From Phycisphaerae bacterium SM23_33 (lineage in GTDB: Bacteria > Planctomycetota > Phycisphaerae > SM23-33), in assembly GCA_001303665.1 (NCBI GenBank), contig LJUF01000105.1:1-19823 (forward strand): a DNA stretch of 19,823 bases, written 5' to 3'. The position numbers were made by a program, and so were the translations under genes. Every line of letters begins with the position of its first letter. The stretch's first letter is position 1. The notes beneath the pieces were generated by a model, which did no database searches, was not told where the DNA came from, and saw only the letters and a program-made list of their open reading frames with translations. Shown here piece by piece: positions 13,736-19,823 of the stretch.

Positions 13736-16288
13736 TCACTGCCGCATGAGCAGGTACCACATCGTCTCGTACTTCGGGGACAGCTCGACCCAGGACTCAG
13801 GGGGCCGCTCGTCGCGTTCCTGCTGCACCTGGATCGGCACCTGGGACCCGGCCCGACCGTCCGGACCAAGCGCATCGCACCGCCACTTGTCGGGGCGCAG
13901 CGAGATCCTGGCCGTAACCGCCTCAATGCGGACCGGCGGGCCGCCCCAGTCCCGCCCCACGGTTCGCCGATCGGCCGAGAACTCCATGTCGGTGTTCTCA
14001 CAACGCCCGCACGCCGTGATGAGTATTCTCCTGCTCTCATCCAGCGGCCGTTTGTCCAGCGACGCCATGACGAAGACCTGGGGATGGACCCGCCCGTCCG
14101 GGCGGGGAAGCCGCCCCAGTTCCACTTGGGCCAGCGCGCCCTTGGCCTCGAACCTCCCGAGCTTGCCGCCGAAGCCAGACCACTTCAGCGGCCGCCCGGC
14201 CTCGGCCGCACCGCCGGTCGCTGGGCGACCGGCCCGGCCGAGCGTCACCGCCAGCGGCCGATTCAGCCAGTCCATGCGGCTGGAGGACCCGGCGCAGTCG
14301 GCCGCCGCCGCGGTCAGGTCCCGGCCGTGTCGCAGGTGAAGCCGCGTCAGATCCGACAGCCCGTCCCGGCCTCCAGCCAGGCCCACGACCCACCTGGGGT
14401 GTCCCTGCGGCACGCCCCCCTCGCGGAAGATGATCGTGCCGGCGGGGACGAAGCCCCACTTGGCGGGGTTGGCCTGGATGTCGAAGAAGCTGCTGAAGTG
14501 CTCGCGATCCCAGTCATCGGTGCGGTGGCTGTAGGCGAACAGCCACACCCCGTCCCAGTCCTGGGCGGCCGCGAAAGAGGCGACCATGGGCACGCATTCG
14601 GCCTGGTAGTCGTTGGGGGCGGGGTGGTTGTATTCGCTGACGGTATAGGGCTTCCCCGCCAGGCGCTGGGCGGCCAGGCGAAACAGCGGCGACTCATCCG
14701 GGTGGTCCACCATCGCCTTCTGCTCGACGGTCCAGTTGCCCGGGTCCCACGGCCGGCCGGGAAAACGCGGGTGCTGCCAATAGGCGTGGCCGTCGATGTA
14801 GTCCATGCCGCTTTGGCCGTACAACCCCAGCGGGCCGAACACGATGGTCCCCGTCACCAGCGCCTTGCAGCCCAGCTCGGCCTTGATGAAGCCGTACATG
14901 CCATCGAAATAGGCCTTTTCCGTCTCAGCCAGGAAGCGCCAGCGGTCCAGCGTTCGGGCCTCGGTTTCAGTCTCTGCAAACACGGCCACCTTGCCGGCCT
15001 CGAGCGATTCCCCCTGCCGCAGCCCTTCCCGCCCGCCCGGGCGGAGTTCCACGTCGGCCAACTCCGCGGCAACCTCCGAGCCGCCCAGTTGGAGGTTGAG
15101 CCGGGCGTTGTCGTCATCGGCCGAGGCCCCAAAGCCGGCCCGGAACGTCTGCCACTGGGGCGTGAGGTCGGCCGTGCGCGACAGGCCCAGCAACCCCCAC
15201 GGCGCGTGGGCCTGGCCGACGTTGTAGCCGATCCGCCGCGGCTGGTCGGCGCGGGCGCGGAAGACGACCGTGTAGTACCGGCCGGCCTTCACCGCCAGGC
15301 CGCTCTGGTTGAGCTGGATGTGCCATGAGGCCGCATCGGCCTTGGCAATCTCGATCCGCACGCCCGTTTCGGTCTTGACCGCCTTGGCCACGCAGTCGCC
15401 GTGCCGCTCCAGCCTCCACGCCCCTTTGCCTTCCGCCAGTTGCCGCAACCGCTCGTCGGTGAGGAGGTTTTCCCCCAGCGGCTCGGTGCCTTCATTCCAG
15501 GCGGCCCGCAGCCTCGCGGTGCCGCCGTAGCGGCCCTTGAGCCACGCGATGTGCGCCGCCTGGAGGGCCTCGGCGTAGTACGGCGGCAGCGCCGGCAGGG
15601 CCCGGTCGGCGCCCCACATGAACAGGCTGTCCTCGTTATTGATCTCCACAAACGCCACCGCCGGGTCGTCGGCGTAGCGGACCTTGCGGTACTTGCTCAC
15701 GTGCGTGAGCAGGTCGCGGGCGTACGACCTCTGGGCCTCGACGAGGGCCGGTGTGAAGATGTCCACCATCTTGTCATAGTTGCTGAGCCTGTCGGTATCG
15801 GGCAGCTTCAGCACCCGGCTGTGGGTCCGGGAGACGTGCAGGTTGACGTTGGCGTAGATGCCGCGGCGGGCCAGCCGGTCAATAAAGTAATCCAGCCGGT
15901 CCAGCGCCTCGGCGGAGAGCCTCTTCGGATCGCCACGGTCCCAGATGCCACGCGGAAACGCCGCGCTGTCCATGTGGTGAAAGCGGACGCTGTTGATGCC
16001 CGCCGCGGCCAGCCGCTCCGCCACCCGCTCGGCGTCGGCCTGGGCGGGAAAGCACGCCCCGAAGCAGAGGTTGACGCCCCAGATTCGCACCCGGCGCTGG
16101 CCCACGAAAAAGTGCCCGCCGCGGGCGACCAGCCGCGGCCCGTCGGTGGATATCGGCGGCCCGCTCCGCAGGGCGATCAGTGACTTGGGATTCGGCTCGG
16201 CGGGAATAACGAAGGGAACGAACGTCTGGCCGACGGCCGGCGAGCATACCGCCAAGGCAATTTCCGCAACCAGGGCTTGCGCTCTCAT
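13736..16288 (-). CDS. Secreted glycoside hydrolase (GH5/GH-A clan-like) with internal carbohydrate-binding module
   Basis: An 850-residue exported enzyme. The start at ATG 16288 lies two bases after the stop of the SAM-hydrolase gene, with GGCGG upstream; a hydrophobic stretch at 3-20 could be a signal peptide, though it has few positive residues. Residues about 65-265 look like a TIM barrel (RIWGVNLCFGA, GINSVRFHHMDSA, LDYFIDRLARRGIYANVNLH), with acid/base candidate Glu219 in FVEINNED. A segment of about 120 residues (300-417) resembling a CBM4/9-type beta-sandwich (WHIQLNQSG, YYTVVFRARAD, ARLNLQLGG) is inserted before the barrel resumes (LDRWRFLAETEKAYFDGM). Nucleophile candidate Glu552 lies in YTVSEYNHP. 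A C-terminal beta region of about 200 residues follows. It should cleave a polysaccharide outside the cytoplasm; the linkage cannot be read. A longer open frame starting at 17227 is antisense and out-of-frame sequence. Confidence 0.87.
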   Translation of the reverse strand: MRAQALVAEIALAVCSPAVGQTFVPFVIPAEPNPKSLIALRSGPPISTDGPRLVARGGHFFVGQRRVRIWGVNLCFGACFPAQADAERVAERLAAAGINSVRFHHMDSAAFPRGIWDRGDPKRLSAEALDRLDYFIDRLARRGIYANVNLHVSRTHSRVLKLPDTDRLSNYDKMVDIFTPALVEAQRSYARDLLTHVSKYRKVRYADDPAVAFVEINNEDSLFMWGADRALPALPPYYAEALQAAHIAWLKGRYGGTARLRAAWNEGTEPLGENLLTDERLRQLAEGKGAWRLERHGDCVAKAVKTETGVRIEIAKADAASWHIQLNQSGLAVKAGRYYTVVFRARADQPRRIGYNVGQAHAPWGLLGLSRTADLTPQWQTFRAGFGASADDDNARLNLQLGGSEVAAELADVELRPGGREGLRQGESLEAGKVAVFAETETEARTLDRWRFLAETEKAYFDGMYGFIKAELGCKALVTGTIVFGPLGLYGQSGMDYIDGHAYWQHPRFPGRPWDPGNWTVEQKAMVDHPDESPLFRLAAQRLAGKPYTVSEYNHPAPNDYQAECVPMVASFAAAQDWDGVWLFAYSHRTDDWDREHFSSFFDIQANPAKWGFVPAGTIIFREGGVPQGHPRWVVGLAGGRDGLSDLTRLHLRHGRDLTAAAADCAGSSSRMDWLNRPLAVTLGRAGRPATGGAAEAGRPLKWSGFGGKLGRFEAKGALAQVELGRLPRPDGRVHPQVFVMASLDKRPLDESRRILITACGRCENTDMEFSADRRTVGRDWGGPPVRIEAVTARISLRPDKWRCDALGPDGRAGSQVPIQVQQERDERPPESWVELSPKYETMWYLLMRQ

Positions 16289-16290
16289 GA

Positions 16291-17106
16291 TCACCGCCTG
16301 CCGGCTGCCCTGGCCACGCGGATCTCCGTGTCCCTGCCGGCGCCGAGGTCGTCGCAGGCCCGGCCGCCGTTCACGGCCACCTCCAGCAGCGACATGGAGT
16401 TGATCAGGGCGAGCGGCTGGTGCGGCTCGACCTCGGCGTAGGCCGTCCGGATCGGGCCGACCGGCCGGCCGCCGCAGCCGACCTCCAGCCCGCTCAGCCC
16501 GCCCAGGCTGTCCCGGATCAGGTCCACGGAAACGTTGCTGATGAGGTTGCCGAACCGGTCCGTGTACACGACCTGCCCGACGACCGACCCGTCCTCGGCC
16601 TGGCTGGGCTCGGGCAGCTCCAGCACCTGGAACCTCTCCGGACGCGGCCCCAGCCTGCTGATGGCCAGCCCGTTGGCCAGGTGAGCCGCCACCGGCGCCA
16701 TGATGTCCCGCCCGTGGAAGGTCCCCGAGAAGCCCGGCTGCAGGAAATACCTCTCGTCCCGCACCACGGCAAGCGCCTCCAGAGGCTGGTCCCTTTCCAC
16801 AAGCGTAATGACGCCGTTGTCCGGAAACACAATCGTCTGGTCGGCGTACCGGGCCGCCAGGATCCGCCGCTCCGTCCCCACCCCCGGGTCCACCACCACG
16901 CAGTGCACCGTCTCCGGCGGAAAGTACGGCAGCGCCTGCCGCAGCACGAAGGCACCCGCCACCACGTCGCCGGCCCCGATCTCGTGGCTGATGTCCACCA
17001 GCGCCGCGTCCGAGCAGATGCTGAGGATTACCCCCTTCATCTCCGCCACGTAGGGATCGCACCGGCCGAAGTCCGTCAGCAGCGTCACCACCCTTTGCCT
17101 TGCCAT
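16291..17106 (-). CDS. SAM hydroxide adenosyltransferase (SAM hydrolase, DUF62 family)
   Basis: A 271-residue cytoplasmic enzyme of the S-adenosyl-L-methionine hydrolase (adenosine-forming) family, related to fluorinase and chlorinase; it splits SAM with water into adenosine and methionine. Seen in order: LLTDFGRCDPYVAEMKG (9-25, Asp12 core), VVVDPGVG (70-77), FPDNG (94-98), GTFHGRDIMAPVAAHLANG (128-146) and VVYTDRFGNLISN (179-191). Length is normal. The ATG at 17106 has GGGAG nine bases upstream; the earlier ATG at 17151 lacks an SD and would add an irrelevant stretch. It is the first gene of an operon with the glycoside hydrolase (two-base gap) and is divergent from pcm, sharing its promoter region. 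Why SAM hydrolysis would pair with a secreted glycosidase is not evident; the order may simply reflect housekeeping. Confidence 0.93.
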   Translation of the reverse strand: MARQRVVTLLTDFGRCDPYVAEMKGVILSICSDAALVDISHEIGAGDVVAGAFVLRQALPYFPPETVHCVVVDPGVGTERRILAARYADQTIVFPDNGVITLVERDQPLEALAVVRDERYFLQPGFSGTFHGRDIMAPVAAHLANGLAISRLGPRPERFQVLELPEPSQAEDGSVVGQVVYTDRFGNLISNVSVDLIRDSLGGLSGLEVGCGGRPVGPIRTAYAEVEPHQPLALINSMSLLEVAVNGGRACDDLGAGRDTEIRVARAAGRR

Positions 17107-17138
17107 AAACCCACTCTCCCTGTTGCCCGCCGGGCTCG

Positions 17139-17168
17139 TATAATACGCCAAGCGTGAAGTCCGGCGAA
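17139..17168. promoter_or_regulatory. Overlapping divergent promoter elements between SAM hydrolase gene and pcm
   Basis: On the plus strand a perfect TATAAT (17139-17144) ends ten bases before the GTG start of pcm; no good -35 is seen. On the minus strand TATTAT (17140-17145) has TTCGCC (17163-17168) 17 bases upstream, a three-of-six -35. The two -10 boxes overlap, so the genes probably compete for polymerase. The minus-strand -35 lies inside the pcm coding sequence. Confidence 0.45.
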
Positions 17169-17810
17169 GTGAAATTCGCCCGCGAGCGGCTGGCTATGGT
17201 CACCAGCCAACTCGTCAGCCGCGGCATCCGCGATCAACGCGTCCTGGACGTCATGGCCGACGTGCCGCGGGAGCTGTTCGTCAGCCCCGGCCAGCAGCAC
17301 GAGGCCTACGCCGACCGCCCCGTCCCCATCGCCGCAGGCCAGACCATCTCCCAGCCCTACGTCGTCGCCCTCATGACCCAGGAGTTGGACGTCCAGCCCC
17401 ACCACCGCGTCCTGGACGTCGGCGCCGGCAGCGGCTACCAGACCGCCATCCTCGCCCGCCTGGCCAGGCAAGTCTTTGCCGTCGATCGCATCCCCGAGCT
17501 GACCCAGGGCGCCTCGGCCGTGCTGCAAAAGCTCGGCCTGGACAACGTCACCTTGACCACGGGCGACGGAACGCTCGGCTGGCCCGAACACGCCCCCTAC
17601 GACCGCATCATCTGCGGGGCCGCCGGACCCGACGTCCCGCCTTCCTGGATCGACCAGCTCGTCGAGGGCGGACGCATCGTCACCCCCGTCGGCGGGGAGG
17701 ATTGGCAGGTGCTCATCGCCGTCGAAAAACGCGGCGGCCAGACGCACCGCCGGGAGATCTGTGGCGTCCGGTTCGTCCACCTCATCGGCCGCGAGGGCTG
17801 GCCCGAATAG
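17154..17810 (+). CDS. pcm: Protein-L-isoaspartate O-methyltransferase
   Basis: A 218-residue SAM-dependent methyltransferase that methylates L-isoaspartyl residues so that damaged proteins can be restored. Signature features: VPRELFVSP (38-46), the family-typical GQTISQPYVVALM (62-74), motif I VLDVGAGSGYQTAILARL (86-103), VFAVDRIPEL, then YDRIICGAA and LVEGGRIVTPVG. Length fits the family. The start is taken as GTG 17154, because a TATAAT box ends at 17144 and would start transcription at about 17150, giving a leaderless or nearly leaderless mRNA. Later starts (GTG 17169, ATG 17196) would leave the usual N-terminal helix short, though ATG 17196 (MVTSQLVSRGI) aligns with the start of E. coli Pcm. 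Function is confident; start is moderately uncertain. Confidence 0.95.
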   Translation: MKSGEVKFARERLAMVTSQLVSRGIRDQRVLDVMADVPRELFVSPGQQHEAYADRPVPIAAGQTISQPYVVALMTQELDVQPHHRVLDVGAGSGYQTAILARLARQVFAVDRIPELTQGASAVLQKLGLDNVTLTTGDGTLGWPEHAPYDRIICGAAGPDVPPSWIDQLVEGGRIVTPVGGEDWQVLIAVEKRGGQTHRREICGVRFVHLIGREGWPE

Positions 17811-17841
17811 CCCTCACCCAACCCGCAGCGCCCGCCCGCCG

Positions 17842-17884
17842 ACCCCCCCATCAGGGGGGTATCCGCTGAACCCCTTTTGAAGGG
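17842..17884 (+). terminator. Two hairpins after pcm
   Basis: ACCCCCC (17842-17848) pairs with GGGGGGT (17854-17860). A second small hairpin, CCCTT (17872-17876) with AAGGG (17880-17884), follows. Neither has a T-tract. They lie 30-75 bp after the pcm stop and may act as terminator or mRNA 3' stabiliser. Confidence 0.4.
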
Positions 17885-18187
17885 ATTTGAACGACTCCTG
17901 GGCGCAGGGCTCCGGCCGAGGGCATCTTCCGCAACCTTCTGTCAATAAAAGGCTTGGCGCCCGCGACCGCGGCACCGCGCCTGACGCCAACCCCCTCCCG
18001 CCGGGCCAAAAAGTCGTTCACTGGCCTCTTTTTGGGGCCTATTTTGCCCTCCAGCCCAGGGCCCCAAGGACTTGCGTCGCCTCACCCTCCTCAAAACCGC
18101 TCTCCAAAGTGTTTATCCTAGACCCTTGGGCCGAATCCGCCAGTCACAGTCGGCCTCGGGGCCGCCCACGCAGTGGGCAGTCCAATA

Positions 18188-18338
18188 GGTGTAATCCGTG
18201 CAATCGGTGTAATCTGTGGACTCGGGAACCGGGAACGGGGAACCGGGAGGCGGACCCACTCGGAGATTCTTGGTGTAACCGGTGTAATCCGTCCCGTAGG
18301 GGCGGCCCTGCGGCCGTGTAATTCGTGGACTCGGGAGC
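18188..18338. repeat. Degenerate 9-bp-unit repeat, three patches
   Basis: Patch A (18188-18241) contains GGTGTAATCC, GTGCAATCG, GTGTAATCT, GTGGACTCG in a strict 9-bp register, then GGGAACC-type units. Patch B (18272-18297) has GGTGTAACC and GGTGTAATCC. Patch C (18314-18338) has CGTGTAATTCGTGGACTCGGG. The phrase GTGGACTCGGGA recurs in A and C. Similar 'TGTAATCTGTGGA' repeats are, to my knowledge, dispersed in several PVC/FCB-group genomes. They are intergenic and of unknown function. Confidence 0.65.
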
Positions 18339-18347
18339 CAGTTGTTC

Positions 18348-18372
18348 AATCGGCAATCGCAAATCGGCAATC
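18348..18372. repeat. 11-bp direct repeat
   Basis: AATCGGCAATC occurs at 18348-18358 and again at 18362-18372, a 14-bp period. It continues the low-complexity character of this region. Confidence 0.6.
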
Positions 18373-18466
18373 CCCTGGCCCCCGCTCCCGCGTCCCTGGC
18401 CCCTGCTCCTCGGCCTCACGGTCTCACCGTCCCACGGTCCCTGGTCCGAGGCCCCTTGTGCCTTCT

Positions 18467-18481
18467 ATGAGTAAAGGCGGT
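18467..18481 (+). repeat. IS inverted repeat (transposase 3' side)
   Basis: ATGAGTAAAGGCGGT, a perfect inverted match to 19796-19810. Similarity ends abruptly on the inner side and is not extended on the outer side. Confidence 0.85.
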
Positions 18482-18615
18482 GCGTCAAGGCAATAATCTT
18501 CCGGTCCAGGGTTCCAACGCCGAAGCGGTTCATCCTTCTATCAGCGGCTCCTACGGGCCCGAACTCTGATGCCTGATTTCCAATGTCCTGGTTCTGATGG
18601 CTGCCGTTGTGGCCC
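18482..18615 (-). ncRNA. Candidate bridge/seek RNA region of the IS
   Basis: About 134 bp of non-coding DNA lies between the transposase stop and the inverted repeat, against about 85 bp on the 5' side. IS1111-type elements are known to encode a guide RNA in the non-coding end downstream of the transposase. Short complementary tracts (for example CGC-TTCG-GCG near 18530) are visible, but I could not establish the whole fold or the guide loops. Confidence 0.35.
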
Positions 18616-19710
18616 TTACCTTGAACAACCTGCTGTTGCCGTTTGCCCGGCTGGCGTGGCCATGGCCCTGCCTGCTCGCCTGGCCATCGGATTGAATCGG
18701 ACGCGATCCCGAAGCATCTTGTGAATGCTGCGAAGCAGCATCCTGGCCAGCACGATCCGGGCGATCTTCTTGCCGCGCTTCTGGCGCATCCGCTCGTACG
18801 CTGGCCGATACCGCGGAATCTGGCACAACCACCGCGTCGCCTCAATCAGCAGGTAGCGCAGGTGCCCGTCCGTCCCGCCCCCGCCAATCCGACCATGATG
18901 GCAGGTGTCGTCGGACTGCCACATCCCGGGAGCCAGGCCGGCGTACGAGATCAGGTCCTCGGCCCTCGCAAACCGCTCTATCGGCCCGATGTGCGACAGC
19001 AAAGATACCGCCGTCACCATCCCGATGCCCCGCACCTCATCCACCCACTGGGCCTCCGGCCAGCCGTCGTAGATCTGCTGCATCCGGTCTTCCACCTGCC
19101 GCTGCTGTCGCACCAGTTCGTCCAGTTGGCGCAGCTTCAGCTCCACCAGCATCCCATCCCCCGCAGGAAGCTTCATCCCCGCCAGCCGTCGCCGGCCTTT
19201 GCCCGACCACAGGTGGGCTCGGTCCTCCCAGGTCTCGTGATGCAGCAGGCTGCCGATCCAGTTCTTGATCGCCGTCTGCCGCTCCACCAGGTCCTGCCGA
19301 CAATCCACCACCCGTCGTACTTGACGCCACCAGGCCGACGGCTGGAACGAGGTGGGAAGGCTCCCCTGCAGGTACTCCCGCAGCAGCCTGCCGGTGTCGA
19401 TTCGGTCCGTCTTGCGGCGCCGCGCCTTGGGCGGCAGCGGCATCTGGAGCACGTTGGCAAGCACAAATCGCGCCCGCGCCCCCAGCAGGTCCTTGACCCG
19501 CGCCCAACCGGTGGTGCTCTCCATGATCCACACCACCCGCCCCCCAGGCCCCAGCTCCCTGGCCGCCTGCCCCACGTGCCGCAGAATCCCAGCTCGGCCG
19601 GTGGCGTACTTGCCGCTACGCTCCTCCCCGGTGGCCTCATTGAACCAGCGGAACTCGATGTTTTTGGAGTGGTAATCCACAACCAAGACGATATCCTTAG
19701 CTTCGTGCAT
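18616..19710 (-). CDS. IS110-family transposase (RuvC-like DEDD plus serine domain)
   Basis: An intact 364-residue recombinase. The N-terminal RuvC-like DEDD domain shows Asp12 (VVDYHSKN), Glu64 (WIMESTTGW), Asp102 and Asp105 (KTDRIDTGRLL). A coiled-coil-rich middle (about 185-215) follows. The C-terminal Transposase_20 domain has VRGIGMVTAVSLLSHIG (226-242), DLISYAGLAP (252-261) and the presumed catalytic Ser266 in QSDDTCHHGRI, then HLRYLLIEA. All key residues are present, so it should be active, probably with a guide RNA from the element's own end. ATG 19710 is chosen because AAGGAG lies eight bases upstream; an in-frame ATG at 19752 has none. The C-terminal tail (about 335-364) is basic and low-complexity. 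Confidence 0.93.
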   Translation of the reverse strand: MHEAKDIVLVVDYHSKNIEFRWFNEATGEERSGKYATGRAGILRHVGQAARELGPGGRVVWIMESTTGWARVKDLLGARARFVLANVLQMPLPPKARRRKTDRIDTGRLLREYLQGSLPTSFQPSAWWRQVRRVVDCRQDLVERQTAIKNWIGSLLHHETWEDRAHLWSGKGRRRLAGMKLPAGDGMLVELKLRQLDELVRQQRQVEDRMQQIYDGWPEAQWVDEVRGIGMVTAVSLLSHIGPIERFARAEDLISYAGLAPGMWQSDDTCHHGRIGGGGTDGHLRYLLIEATRWLCQIPRYRPAYERMRQKRGKKIARIVLARMLLRSIHKMLRDRVRFNPMARRAGRAMATPAGQTATAGCSR

Positions 19711-19795
19711 GGCGGTCTCCTTCCGGCCCCATGGGCCACTCTTGAAAGCCACCCATTGGCTCTCATTCGGGCGAGTCTACTCGACCCGACGGGAG

Positions 19796-19810
19796 ACCGC
19801 CTTTACTCAT
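19796..19810 (-). repeat. IS inverted repeat (transposase 5' side)
   Basis: ACCGCCTTTACTCAT on the plus strand, the exact reverse complement of 18467-18481. The remaining 13 bases of the window are presumably flanking DNA or the very end of the element. Confidence 0.85.
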
Positions 19811-19823
19811 GCCATCTCGTGCC

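Larger units (their letters stand above)
17811..18466. other. Gene-free repeat-rich region between pcm and the insertion sequence
   Basis: About 650 bp with no credible gene. Small open frames here encode repeat-derived peptides such as TDYTDCTDYT. It holds the post-pcm hairpins, three patches of a degenerate 9-bp repeat (18188-18338), an 11-bp direct repeat (18348-18372), and a pyrimidine-rich stretch of short imperfect repeats (about 18373-18455). The low complexity suggests a region tolerant of insertions, consistent with the IS beside it. Confidence 0.6.
18467..19810 (-). mobile_element. IS110-family (IS1111-like) insertion sequence
   Basis: A 1344-bp unit bounded by perfect 15-bp inverted repeats (ATGAGTAAAGGCGGT at 18467-18481; complement at 19796-19810) around one intact transposase gene. 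Size is normal for IS110-type elements (1.2-1.5 kb). Classical IS110 members lack terminal inverted repeats, while the IS1111 subgroup has short sub-terminal ones, so the repeats point to the IS1111 subgroup; true ends may lie a few bases outside them. No flanking target duplication is evident, as expected for the family. The element lies in repeat-rich intergenic DNA and disrupts no visible gene. Confidence 0.8.

Noticed and set aside
16289..17227. N-terminal extension of the glycoside hydrolase to a start at 17227
   Set aside because: The extension is the SAM hydrolase gene read in the wrong frame and would also overlap pcm. The true start is the ATG at 16288.
17880..18460. CRISPR array
   Set aside because: Repeat units are only 9-11 bp, degenerate and without uniform spacers, and there are no cas genes nearby.
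18113..18496. Small open frames in the repeat region
   Set aside because: Their peptides simply restate the 9-bp DNA repeat (TDYTDCTDYT) or low-complexity DNA, with no start signals.

Overview
This is a GC-rich window from a bacterial chromosome. The gene content suggests the Planctomycetota, probably a Phycisphaerae-like lineage: large secreted CBM9/hydrolase proteins, a big secreted glycoside hydrolase, RNase Y, an SplB-like radical SAM protein and an IS110 transposase. That placement is inferred from the protein style. There is no rRNA or other marker gene here to confirm it. Long open frames antisense to real genes are common and are a by-product of GC-rich codon use.

Layout. (1) 1-4738, minus strand: two tandem secreted proteins with a shared fibronectin-like/alpha-beta-hydrolase architecture. 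The upstream gene (2870-4738) is intact and has a full catalytic triad. The downstream gene (2764 to beyond the left edge) carries an extra CBM9-like domain, is broken by a frameshift plus apparent deletion near 1490-1508, and its hydrolase domain seems to have lost the triad. (2) 4884-7904: a Mut7-C RNase-like protein (minus), a divergent SplB-like radical SAM protein (plus), and RNase Y (minus), whose stop codon abuts that of the radical SAM gene. (3) 7905-9004: about 1.1 kb without a gene but rich in RNA-like structure. It holds a 6S-RNA-like fold directly upstream of rny, and an element made of two near-identical hairpins inside an 11-bp stem flanked by T-tracts on both strands. (4) 9005-10871, plus: an MscS-type channel and a 172-residue protein of unknown function. 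(5) 11169-12154, minus: a HAD hydrolase preceded by a compact small-RNA unit with a near-consensus sigma-70 promoter and a strong intrinsic terminator. (6) 12590-17810: a PfkB-family kinase (plus) converging on a two-gene minus-strand operon (SAM hydroxide adenosyltransferase followed by a secreted glycoside hydrolase), which is divergent from pcm (plus). (7) 17811-18466: a gene-free stretch of short degenerate repeats. (8) 18467-19810: a complete IS110/IS1111-type insertion sequence with perfect 15-bp inverted repeats.

Functional themes are extracellular polysaccharide or ester breakdown (three secreted proteins), RNA turnover and regulation (RNase Y, Mut7-C, three candidate small RNAs) and SAM-related housekeeping (SAM hydrolase and Pcm back to back). 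I saw no CRISPR array, phage module, tRNA or rRNA. The most promising undescribed elements are the three RNA candidates at about 8010-8157, 8695-8785 and 12012-12119.
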